NCBI GenBank assembly: GCA_018669845.1
Contig: JABHSO010000212.1
Location: 86,394 to 150,393 of the forward strand
Reading direction: 5' to 3'
Length of the DNA stretch: 64,000 nt
Source: Gammaproteobacteria bacterium
GTDB lineage: Bacteria > Pseudomonadota > Gammaproteobacteria > GCA-001735895
Below the pieces are notes generated by a model that was given only the letters and a program-made list of their open reading frames with translations, had not been told where the DNA came from and did not search any database. A program made the position numbers and the translations under genes. Positions 43,488 through 52,400 of this stretch are shown here, piece after piece. The first letter of the stretch is position 1, and every line of letters starts with the position of its first letter.

Positions 43488-43916
43488 CTAATCCCAGATA
43501 CTGATGTCTTTATTTTCACCGGTACCGCCTTCCTGCCCATCTGCACCCAGTGAAAACAGGGCGTAATCATCGTCCTCAGCTGGAAATTGATAATAATACT
43601 CACGGTTCCAGGGATCGACCGGGATGCGTTTTTTACGTAAATAAGAGCCATTCCAGCCCAGGATATCTTCCTTCGCTTGCACCAGCACCTGTAGTCCTTC
43701 TTCAGTGTCCGGGTAACGACCCACATCCAGTTTAAATAAATCCAGCCCTGCCGATAAATCTTCTAACTGTGCTTTGCCCACGTCGACTTTTGACGAACCC
43801 AGGTATTTCATGACATTGGGTCCTACCATGCCAGCCAGCAAGCCTAATATCACCAGCACGACCAGCAGTTCTATCAGCGTGAAGCCTTCATTTAATGGTT
43901 GATTTTTTAAAGTCAT
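43488..43916 (-). CDS. gspG: Major pseudopilin GspG
   Basis: I use the ATG at 43916 with an AGGAAAAC site; the track's start is 11 codons earlier. The prepilin motif is NEGFTLIELLVVLVILGLLAGMVGPNVM. The mature domain has the GspG features DVGKAQLEDLSAGLDLFKLDVGRYPDTEEGLQVL and the C-terminal calcium-site region with DPWNREYYYQFPAEDDDYALFSLGADGQEGGTGENKDI. GspG polymerises into the pseudopilus that pushes substrates through GspD. Confidence 0.95.
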   Translation of the reverse strand: MTLKNQPLNEGFTLIELLVVLVILGLLAGMVGPNVMKYLGSSKVDVGKAQLEDLSAGLDLFKLDVGRYPDTEEGLQVLVQAKEDILGWNGSYLRKKRIPVDPWNREYYYQFPAEDDDYALFSLGADGQEGGTGENKDISIWD

Positions 43917-43948
43917 AATTTTGTTTTCCTGATTTGCAAGCCTGTCCA

Positions 43949-45166
43949 CTAAATAGAAATTAAATCGTTCATGCTCAGTACCGCGACCATAATCGATCCG
44001 ATAACGGCGGCCACGATAACACCCAAAGTCACGATAATAAGCGGTTCGAAAATGCCGATCACGCGATGGATATCCCGGTTTACCTGTTGCTGGGAAATGA
44101 TTGCTATATTTGACAGGGTGTTATCCAGATCACCGGCTTCTTCACCAATTTTTACCATCTGTTGAGTTAACAGTGGAAAGTGCCTGCCAATGGTGGTACT
44201 GAATGTGGCACCTTCTTTTAAACGACTTGTTGATGTTGAAATTTGCTGGAAGATCCAGCTATTGGTGATAACGCACTGACTGATTTCCAGCGTTTTATGA
44301 ATAGGTATGCCGCAATTCATCATCATGGACAGGGTTTCGGCGTAGCGGGATAATTGAATTCTCAGAATCATGCTGCCAATCCACGGAATTTTCAGCATAA
44401 AACGGTCCAGAAAAATCGACACTTCGCGGATATTTTTAAGGTTCATTAGCAGCAGAATGAATCCTGCGATGAGCATGCCCATTAACAGTCCGTAGTTTTG
44501 TAAAAAATCACTGGCCGTGATAAATACTTTGGTGATGGCGGGTATTTCCGCCTCCATATCTTCGAACAGTTGTTTAAACCGGGGCATCACAACGACCATT
44601 AAAATGATAATGGAGATGAGGGTGACAATGAGTAATATGATGGGATAGATCATGGCACTGACGATGCGTTCCCTGAGCGCTTTCTGTGCTTCAATGTAAG
44701 CCGATAAACGCCCGATAGCCGCTTCTAAATTACCCGACACTTCGCCTGCCAGAATCATGCTGATATACAGCCTGTTAAATACCAGTGCATGCTGACCTAA
44801 GGCTTTGGATAAGCTGCTGCCTTCACGTATATCGCGTTCTATTTTCTCCAGTAAGCGTTTCGAACCTGGATCGATGGTCGCTGCTATCAGTGATGACAGG
44901 GATTTATCGACCGGTAATCCCGCACGTAACAGCATGCCCAGACCATTGGTGAAATCGATCAATGAAAAATTCTGATGTGGCCTGTTGAACCACTCAGAAA
45001 TAGTGGAAAAATGTTTACTGCCTTGTTGTTTTTCCACGATATCCAGCGGAATATAACCCTGTGATTCGAGGTAACTGAGAACCGACTGCTGCTCAGGGTA
45101 TTCCACTGTTCCACTGACTTCGCGGCCGTCCTGGGTGATTGCTTTGTACGAATATATACTCACCAC
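43949..45166 (-). CDS. gspF: Type II secretion inner-membrane platform protein GspF
   Basis: A 405-residue polytopic protein with two homologous GspF domains: LIDFTNGLGMLLRAGLPVDKSLSSL...IREGSSLSKALGQ and LSRYAETLSMMMNCGIPIHKTLEI...SRLKEGATFSTTIG, each followed by membrane helices. It is the rotor platform of the secretion motor. Its GTG start overlaps the gspE stop; a second GTG lies one codon later. Normal family length. Confidence 0.95.
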   Translation of the reverse strand: MVSIYSYKAITQDGREVSGTVEYPEQQSVLSYLESQGYIPLDIVEKQQGSKHFSTISEWFNRPHQNFSLIDFTNGLGMLLRAGLPVDKSLSSLIAATIDPGSKRLLEKIERDIREGSSLSKALGQHALVFNRLYISMILAGEVSGNLEAAIGRLSAYIEAQKALRERIVSAMIYPIILLIVTLISIIILMVVVMPRFKQLFEDMEAEIPAITKVFITASDFLQNYGLLMGMLIAGFILLLMNLKNIREVSIFLDRFMLKIPWIGSMILRIQLSRYAETLSMMMNCGIPIHKTLEISQCVITNSWIFQQISTSTSRLKEGATFSTTIGRHFPLLTQQMVKIGEEAGDLDNTLSNIAIISQQQVNRDIHRVIGIFEPLIIVTLGVIVAAVIGSIMVAVLSMNDLISI

Positions 45167-46863
45167 TAACTCTTACTGGTAACCCGTAAAATTTCTGCAC
45201 GGCTGGTGATGCCTTCTGCCACCAGTCGCATACCGCAATCATACATACTGAGCATGCCGGATTTTCTGGCTTCTTCCCTGAGCTGTTCGGTATTGGTTTT
45301 AGCCAGTATCATTTTTGTTATGGCTTCTGTCACGGTGAAAAATTCATAGATAACGGCACGTCCCAGATAACCGGTATGACCACAGTGGTCACAACCCTCT
45401 GCCTTACATTCCTGTTGATGGATGGACGTTTTACAGTGATCGCACAGTTTTCTGACCAGGCGCTGGGCAAATACTGCATTCACGGTTGCCGTCACCAGGT
45501 AATCTTCTACACCCATATCGAGTAAACGAGTAATACCGCTCACTGCATCGTTGGTGTGCAGGGTAGAAATGACCAGGTGACCGGTTAACGCGGCCTGCAC
45601 GGCAATCCTGGCCGTCTCGGTGTCGCGCATTTCACCCACCATGATGACGTCAGGGTCCTGACGCAATATGGTTTTTAAAATATTGGAAAATGTCAGGCCT
45701 ATTTTTGAGTGGACCGATATTTGATTGATGCCATCCAGTTGATATTCGACAGGGTCTTCAACGGTGATGATTTTTCGTTCAATCGTGTTTATCTGGCTTA
45801 AACCGGTATATAAAGTCGTTGTTTTGCCGCAACCAGTGGGACCGGTTACCAGAAAGATTCCATTGGGTCGATCCAGAACCTGTTTGAAGCTGGTTAGCGT
45901 CTGCCGGTCAAACCCCAGGTAATTATAATCATAGGCAACACGTGATTTATCCAGAATACGGATAACGATACTCTCACCGTATAAAATGGGTACGGTCGAT
46001 ACCCGAATGTTGATTTCCTTGCCAGAAACCTTGAGCTGGATACGGCCATCCTGCGGTAATCGTCGTTCCGCTATATTCAGTCGAGCCATGATTTTAATGC
46101 GTGAATTGATCGCCGCTGAAGTATTTAACGACAGTATTTCACCCAAACGCAATATGCCATCCACCCTGTAGCGGATGCGTACACCCTCGCTGCCCGGTTC
46201 AAAATGGATGTCTGAGGCATGCATGTTAATCGCTTCCTGTAAAATCCGGTTAACCGTCTGTATGGTCGGAGCTTCGCTGGCCAGGTCTTTTAGGTGTGAA
46301 ATATCGTCAACACTGTCATCGTTGGATAACTCCAGGTTACCATCGTCAATTTCATGCTCAATATCCGGTTCCGGATTAGACAGTTTTTCAATACAACTTT
46401 GAATATGTGAGCTTAAACCGAGTTGCGGTTTAATCTGCAGGTTGACGGTCGAAGAAATGGAATGAATCGTATCCAGGTCTCTCGGTTCGGCCATGGCCAG
46501 CACCATGGTTTGGTCATCTCGTTCTAATGGAAAGACCTGAGCGCTTTTAAGAAAACGTAGTGGAAGCTCTTCAGGTGCGGTATTAATACCTGAATAGGCA
46601 CTGGCGTCTAATATTGGTAGTCCAGTCAGCTCGGAAAGGGTATTTGCCAGATCGTTTTCTGATAGCAGACCAAATTTTACCAGAGCCAGACCGAGCGCTT
46701 CAGATCTTGAGTGTGAGACTTGCTGTAACTGGTTTAATTCTGATTGTTTGATATTGCCCCGGTTGATTAGCGTTAGCGCTAATGGGTCATTTTCCCAATC
46801 GACCACCCCGGATGATAAAAAGGGAATAACTATCGTTGTATCTGATGGCACTGGAAATTGCAT
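45166..46863 (-). CDS. gspE: Type II secretion ATPase GspE
   Basis: A 565-residue cytoplasmic ATPase: N-terminal T2SSE_N domain (ELTGLPILDASAYSGIN, then VFPLERDDQTMVLAMAEPRDLDTI), a linker, and the catalytic domain with ASDIHFEP, RLPQDGRI, Walker A GPTGCGKTTTLYTGL, Asp box TVEDPVEYQL, Walker B QDPDVIMVGEMRD and His box GHLVISTLHTND. A zinc module, CDHC...CKAEGCDHC, follows. It powers pseudopilus assembly and is the first gene of the eleven-gene operon. The 146 nt in front show no -24/-12 element. Confidence 0.97.
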   Translation of the reverse strand: MQFPVPSDTTIVIPFLSSGVVDWENDPLALTLINRGNIKQSELNQLQQVSHSRSEALGLALVKFGLLSENDLANTLSELTGLPILDASAYSGINTAPEELPLRFLKSAQVFPLERDDQTMVLAMAEPRDLDTIHSISSTVNLQIKPQLGLSSHIQSCIEKLSNPEPDIEHEIDDGNLELSNDDSVDDISHLKDLASEAPTIQTVNRILQEAINMHASDIHFEPGSEGVRIRYRVDGILRLGEILSLNTSAAINSRIKIMARLNIAERRLPQDGRIQLKVSGKEINIRVSTVPILYGESIVIRILDKSRVAYDYNYLGFDRQTLTSFKQVLDRPNGIFLVTGPTGCGKTTTLYTGLSQINTIERKIITVEDPVEYQLDGINQISVHSKIGLTFSNILKTILRQDPDVIMVGEMRDTETARIAVQAALTGHLVISTLHTNDAVSGITRLLDMGVEDYLVTATVNAVFAQRLVRKLCDHCKTSIHQQECKAEGCDHCGHTGYLGRAVIYEFFTVTEAITKMILAKTNTEQLREEARKSGMLSMYDCGMRLVAEGITSRAEILRVTSKS

Positions 46864-47009
46864 TGTAATACCTGATAAACCGCTAATAGCTCTTTAAATT
46901 TAAGTAAAAAAACCAATAAACCGGTATAAATTCGCTCTAATTTCAATTCATGCAGATCACTCGGTGATTCTTACAAATATACTTGATATCGATTTTTCAA
47001 CATCTGATT

Positions 47010-47975
47010 CTATAAATTGTTAATTTCAACCTTAGCCTTTAGTCTGAGGCCCGCAATCGCCTTTTCCACGGCCAACTGTGATTTTTGTTGTAGCAGATAA
47101 GCTTTAATCTGTTCAGTGGCGAATTTTTCTTCATATACTGATGCCGGTTTGTGTTCCACCAGTTTTATTAAATGCAGGCCAAAGTGAGTTTTGGTAATGT
47201 CAGATATTTCACCGGGTTTTAGGGAAAAAGCGACAGTTTCAAAAGGTTTGACCATCTTTCCTCGTTCGAAAAAACCGAGGTCACCACCTTTGGAAGCACT
47301 CGGTCCCTGAGATTTCTGCATTGCCAGCTGTGCAAAACTGGTGCCCGAATCCAGTTCCTTCTTTATCTCAATTAACTGTTTTTCAGCCAGTTTCTTTTCA
47401 ACGTCGGTAGCAGTAGAACTGAGCTTAATCAGAATATGGCGGGCTCTGACTTTTTCAGGATCAATAAACTGTTGCGGGTTATCCACATAAAACTGATGAA
47501 TGTCAGAGCTGCTCACCGTCAGGCTATGTTGAATTTTTTGCTGCAACCATTTTTTTGCGGACAGCTTTTGCTTTAAGTTTTCCTGAAAAGTGGATTTGGT
47601 GAATCCGGCTTCAACAAGTTTAATCTTGAAGCGTACCTCATTATCAAACTGTGACTCGTATTTTGAAAAGGCCTGATTCACTTCTTCGTCAGTGGCAAGG
47701 ATATTGTTATTTTTTGCAGCCTGCCATAACAGTTCCTGGCCAATCAAAACATTCAGTACTTTTTCACGAACTTTTTTATAGCGTTTAGGGTCGCGCATTA
47801 CTCCGATATTGGTGCCCTGTTTCATTAACAGGGAGTCGATAGACTTTTGCAGCTTGGTTTCATAGATTTTTTGTCCCTGCACGGTGGCAGCAACTCCAGT
47901 TTGACTGGCTAAAACCTGATGAGTCGACGCCAACGATAACAAAATAGTAAAACCCAGTATTTTAAAAAAACGCAT
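47010..47975 (-). CDS. Periplasmic parvulin-type peptidyl-prolyl isomerase linked to the multicopper oxidase
   Basis: The signal peptide (ILGFTILLSLASTHQVLA) precedes a helical chaperone part (VAATVQGQKIYETKLQ, VLNVLIGQELLWQAAK) and a full parvulin domain: VRARHILIKLSS, GTSFAQLAMQKSQGPSASKGGDLGFFERGKMVKPFETVAFSLKPGEIS and THFGLHLIKLVEHKP. It folds exported proteins. Its promoter carries the same 60-bp three-box module as the giant multicopper oxidase gene, in the same orientation to the gene, so oxidase folding is the likely job. In Leptothrix, a prolyl isomerase gene is likewise reported beside mofA. It is transcribed away from the LuxR-type gene upstream. Confidence 0.9.
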   Translation of the reverse strand: MRFFKILGFTILLSLASTHQVLASQTGVAATVQGQKIYETKLQKSIDSLLMKQGTNIGVMRDPKRYKKVREKVLNVLIGQELLWQAAKNNNILATDEEVNQAFSKYESQFDNEVRFKIKLVEAGFTKSTFQENLKQKLSAKKWLQQKIQHSLTVSSSDIHQFYVDNPQQFIDPEKVRARHILIKLSSTATDVEKKLAEKQLIEIKKELDSGTSFAQLAMQKSQGPSASKGGDLGFFERGKMVKPFETVAFSLKPGEISDITKTHFGLHLIKLVEHKPASVYEEKFATEQIKAYLLQQKSQLAVEKAIAGLRLKAKVEINNL

Positions 47976-48116
47976 AACTTTTCCAGATGCTAAGGTAGCT
48001 GATTAATGACTGATGCTGGTGTAATAATGTTGAGCAAACATCCTGTGTTACAAAAAACATTACAAAATCAGTGACTGTATAAGGTTAAGAATAACCAATA
48101 TGATGATTTAAGTTCA

Positions 48117-48176
48117 CTGGTCTATAGGGTAAATTTAACTGTACTTAAGGCTTAAGGAGACTGCACTAAAGTACAG
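48117..48176 (-). promoter_or_regulatory. 60-bp three-box promoter module of the parvulin gene
   Basis: Read toward the gene (minus strand), the boxes end in CAG with the core CTTAAGTACAG and repeat at exactly 22 bp; in plus coordinates they start at 48117, 48139 and 48161. The outermost is a near-palindrome, CTGTACTTTAGTGCAG. The module aligns without gaps to the one before the multicopper oxidase gene (49308-49367), with about 41 of 60 identical positions by my count, including a shared ATTTACCC. Likely operator for a dimeric regulator such as the neighbouring LuxR-type protein. Confidence 0.65.
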
Positions 48177-48198
48177 GATAAATCCTGGCGTCAGGTTT

Positions 48199-48882
48199 TT
48201 AATTCACTTCCATAACCAGTGATCCGCTTATATTTTCATTCGAGGTGTTCGAGTCTCCCAGAGATCGAAACCTTGATGCCGCTTCTGTTCTGTTCTTTAC
48301 ATGTAATTTTGCGAAAATTGAACTCACATGAAATTTGACGGTACGTGTACTGATAAACAGCTTATCAGCGATATCGATATTGGTTTTACCTAAAGATATC
48401 AAATTCAGCACTTCCTGTTCGCGTTTACTGAGACAATTGTGTGACCGGGTTGTTTGCTCCAGAGTGTGTTCCAGTAATGCATTGGTGACACAGGGAGCCA
48501 TGCTTTTACCACCATGATATACGGTATGAATCGAATCGATTATGTCGCTTGCTTCAGCCTTCTTCAGCTGAAACCCCTGAATACCCACCTCTATTGCCGG
48601 AATAATCATAGACTTGTTTTTACAGTCGGTAAAAATGATAATTTTGATGTTTGGCCACTTTTCTTTGAGGCGGCGTAAGCTTTGTAATTCTGTTGGGTTT
48701 ATTTCTTTCAAATCCAGTAATATGACATCTATCTTCAGATCCAGTTTATGGTTGAGGATTTCCTCTGTCGAAGCTGTTGATAGCACCATCTTAATAGTGG
48801 GATCGGAACTTAGAATGTGCTGCAAACCATATCTAATGGTCGGGCATTCGTCGCATATAATCACGCGAATAGATGTTTGCAT
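48199..48882 (-). CDS. NarL/LuxR-type response regulator, candidate controller of the oxidase
   Basis: A 227-residue protein: receiver domain with VIICDECPTIRYG, phospho-acceptor Asp in VILLDLKEI, Lys in FQLKKAEA, and a C-terminal LuxR helix-turn-helix (LSKREQEVLNLISLGKTNIDIADKLFISTRTVKFHVSSIFAKL). No kinase is adjacent, so its partner is elsewhere. It sits between the two copies of the 60-bp module, and one copy begins just after its stop codon. LuxR-type dimers bind short palindromes like CTGNACTTAAGTNCAG, so it is the best candidate to bind them (inference). Confidence 0.9.
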   Translation of the reverse strand: MQTSIRVIICDECPTIRYGLQHILSSDPTIKMVLSTASTEEILNHKLDLKIDVILLDLKEINPTELQSLRRLKEKWPNIKIIIFTDCKNKSMIIPAIEVGIQGFQLKKAEASDIIDSIHTVYHGGKSMAPCVTNALLEHTLEQTTRSHNCLSKREQEVLNLISLGKTNIDIADKLFISTRTVKFHVSSIFAKLHVKNRTEAASRFRSLGDSNTSNENISGSLVMEVN

Positions 48883-49307
48883 GGTAACCTCTTTTTCTCC
48901 ATGATAAAGATAGCTGCATTAGTTATCTTTATGAAAATTTTACCGGCTAAAATAATCATTTTTTAACCTGATATAAGAACTGAAGCAGAATATATGCCAG
49001 TGTATAATTTTCCTGTTATATCAGCTTCTTACGCTTTCGCAGAATCATTTGTGTAAAAAAAATTGACACCTACCCGGCACTCCCTGTAAAGAGATCTGAC
49101 ACGCTGTCGTCTGTCATCCTGATCTACTGTGTTTAGATATAGGACGTATATGTTGATGGGTAATAAATTAATACTTTTTCTATATCAGGCAATAATAAAG
49201 ATGGCTGATACATATATTTAATCGCGCAGACGGGGCTATAAAATAATTAAATAACCCTCTGGAAATAAATCATGCACTACTGTTTATAAGGCCTGGAAAC
49301 TCAAAAG
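48883..49307. promoter_or_regulatory. Long regulatory spacer between regulator and oxidase
   Basis: No gene seen. A perfect 9-bp inverted repeat (ATAAAGATA 48904-48912, TATCTTTAT 48924-48932, 11-nt loop) lies directly before the regulator gene and could be its operator. A TTGACA at about 49063 with a weak TGTAAA 16 nt later could be a plus-strand promoter; support is thin. Confidence 0.4.
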
Positions 49308-49367
49308 CTGTACTTAAGTTCAGTTTTATCGGTTCTTAGGTACAGTTCGATTTACCCCTAGGTGCAG
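49308..49367 (+). promoter_or_regulatory. 60-bp three-box promoter module of the multicopper oxidase gene
   Basis: Three direct repeats, CTTAAGTTCAG, CTTAGGTACAG and CCTAGGTGCAG, start at 49313, 49335 and 49357, an exact 22-bp period (two helical turns). The first is extended to the palindrome CTGTACTTAAGTTCAG. The same module stands before the parvulin gene at 48 kb. It ends 84 nt before the oxidase start codon, a usual place for an activator or operator. Confidence 0.7.
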
Positions 49368-49382
49368 TAATAAAAACATACA

Positions 49383-49451
49383 GGCTTTGTTAGGCTTTGT
49401 GAGAATTGCGAGGGCTTTGACGAGCCTCATTTAACCTGGGGGGGGTTAGTT
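49383..49451 (+). promoter_or_regulatory. GGCTTTG repeats and poly-G ribosome site before the oxidase
   Basis: GGCTTTG occurs at 49383, 49393 and 49413 (10 and 20 bp apart, same face of the helix). The ribosome site is a run of eight G (49438-49445), then TTAGTT and the ATG. A homopolymer of this kind in the leader could slip and alter expression. Confidence 0.5.
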
Positions 49452-52400
49452 ATGAAGACGAAAAAATCATCTGCTCATTACATGCGGTCAGTGACTTTGT
49501 CACTGGGCGGACTGTTAGTGGCAGGTTCTTTAAGTTATTCACCGGAAGCTTCAGCTGCAGTGACCTGTGCACGTACCTTGAGCGCCGATGTAGTCGCCAT
49601 CGATCAGCCGATTATGTTTAATCGGATCGGTGCACAAAACATCAATTACATGGTTTATGCATTACGACGTGATGTGGTTGATTCGAATAATGTACCTTTA
49701 TCCGAAGGTGGTGTTGCAACTGCAGGACAGGTATCGATGCGTCCTGACAAGCGGCCTCGACCGTTGGTGTTACGCATGGCTGCAGGAGATTGTTTACAGG
49801 TTAATTTACAGAACCTGCTAACTTCTACGGCAAATCCATTTAATGTGGATCCGCTCATTGGGCAACCAAATCCAAACATTATGCAAATTAATGATCAGGT
49901 GGCGGGTCGTTACGTCAGTTTTCACCCGTTGGGATTACAACTGGTAAACAGTATCGCGGATGATGGTTCTTTTGTCGGTAAAAACGCGAACAGTCTACTG
50001 GCACCTGGCGCGAGCGGATCCTACACTTATTATGCCGAAGGCGAAGGTGCTTTCATGGCTTACAGCATGGCTCAGCCTCTCGGTGGTGAAGCCAGTGGCG
50101 GTAATGTGGGTGTCGGCCTGTTTGGCGTGGTCAATGTTGAGCCGGTGGGTGCCAAATTCTACCGCAGTCAGCTGAATGAAGAAGAGCTGCGCCTGGCGAC
50201 AACCGGTACCTCTGCAACTGGGCAGCCCATTATTGACTATGAAGCGCGCTATCCGAATGACTGTGGTGCCATTAATGACGTCTGGTGTAAAGAAGGTAAA
50301 GCCGATTTACCCATCGTTAACATGCTGGATGTTAATGAAATCGTGCATGTCGATATTAATGCGGTCATAGCAGGGCCGAATGCCGATGGTACATTCCCGC
50401 CATCGACTTATCCGCTGGAAAGCATCGGTGAGCGTAATCCGACTGTTCCTAATCGACTCGAAGCCTTTCGCGAATTTACCGTGGTATTTCATGATGAGCA
50501 GGCGGCCTCGCAGGCTTATCCATTGTGGTTTGGTGACCCCGTTCTAGGTCATACTCTGCATAGTGTGCGTGATTCATTCATGATCAATTACGGCAGCGGC
50601 GGTATCGGCTCAGAAATCATTTCCAATCGTCTGGGTGTAGGCCCGATGCACGATTGTCTGAACTGTGCCTACGAAGAATTCTTCCTGACTGCCTATACGG
50701 TAGGCGATGTGGCCATGCTGGTCGATATTCCCGCTAATACCGGTCTGGAAAACTGTGATCCAGCGCTGAATAACTGTGCTGCTGTCGGGCCTAAAGCCAC
50801 ACAGGCATATTTCCCTGAAGATCCCTCTAATGTGCACCACAGTTATACCGGTGATTTTGTCAAGTTTCGTAACCTGCATGCAGGTCCGAAGGAGCAACAT
50901 ATCTTCCATTTACATAACCACCAGTGGTTATTTAATGCGAATGATGATAATTCAAACTACCTGGATGCCCAGGGTATAGGCCCTGGTTCCGGTTATACCT
51001 ACGAAATCAACTTCGGCGGTTCGGGTAACCGCAATAGATCGGCGGGTGATGCGATATTCCATTGTCATTTCTATCCTCACTTTGCGCAGGGTATGTGGGA
51101 AATGTGGCGTAACCACGATGTTACTGAAACGGGTACAGTGCTGTCTGTTTCTGGTGGAACTGCTGCAGATCCTTTATTCCATACCAGCCCATTCGCATTG
51201 CAGAGTGGTTTACCGGCAGTCGGTGCGCGCGCACTACCGGATGGTGAAATCATCGCGGGTACACCTATCCCTGCCATAGTACCTTTGCCCGCCAAGGCGA
51301 TGGCACCTATGCCCGGTGAGGTTATCATTGTGGCCAAGGATGCCAATGGCGACACTATCCCTGAGTCGAGTCAGGCCAAAGTTATCGATCGTACTAAAAA
51401 CCCCGGTTACCCGTTCTGGATCGCCGGCATCGAACATACGGTCGGTCAGCGTCCTACTACGCCTCCACTGGATATGTTAACGGAGCAACAGGCGACAGCA
51501 CTTAAGGATACTCTTGACCCTCTGTGGGCTAACATGACCGCAAATCAGGCGGGTGGGTTCAATGGCGGCTTGCCACGACATACGCTGGAAGGTTATGCCG
51601 CCGGTGGTGTGTCGCAGGATGTTCAGAACCGTCTGGACTTTACCAAGATTATCACCACGGCCAAGCCGATGTATTTCCCCGAAGAGGGTACTGATCTTGA
51701 ACGGCTGGTGATGGAGTTTAATGCAGAACGTGATCATCCCAGTACCAGTGTGGGTCTCGACGGTACAGTATCGCTAGCCAGTTTTGGTACGAATGGCAAC
51801 TTGCCTTCTCCCAGTGCGCCGTATTATGAACCCTGTATGGATGATAACGGTGTTTTGTTTGAAGCCGGTCAGGCGGGCAATTTCTTTTCAGCCGATGGTG
51901 GCAAGAATATTTTGGGTACACCGGTTTTTGGTGCCAAGAATCCCCGCACCTATAAAGCGGCCAATATTCAGATCGATGCAGTATTTAACAAGGCTGGATA
52001 TCACTTTTCGCAGCAACGAATCATTACCCTGTGGGATGACGTGTTGCCGACGATCAACAAGCAACGTGCTCCAGAACCTTTTGTCATGCGTTCAAACACA
52101 TACGACTGTGTGAAATATCTGCATACCAATTTGATCCCGGAGACTTATGAACTGGATGATTACCAGGTACGTACGCCTACCGATATTATCGGTCAGCATA
52201 TCCATTTACCCAAATGGGACCTGGTGGCTAATGACGGTTCGGGTAACGGCTGGAATTATGAAGATGGCACGCTGAGTCCCGGTGCGGTGCGTGAGCGTAT
52301 TCACGCGATTAATAACTTCAACGGCCAGGCAGCTGCGCCTGTGTTAAGCGGTTTAGAGGATGCTACGGGTCAACTTCATCCTCTTGCTCACCCTTACTTC

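Noticed and set aside
43460-43726. Extended N-terminus of GspH in the ORF track
   Set aside because: It lies inside gspG and would give a leader of about 100 residues; a GTG at 43459 gives a normal short prepilin leader.
48000-49451. Sigma-54 promoter for the oxidase or the regulator
   Set aside because: No site with GG and GC at the required 12-nt spacing was found on the correct strands.
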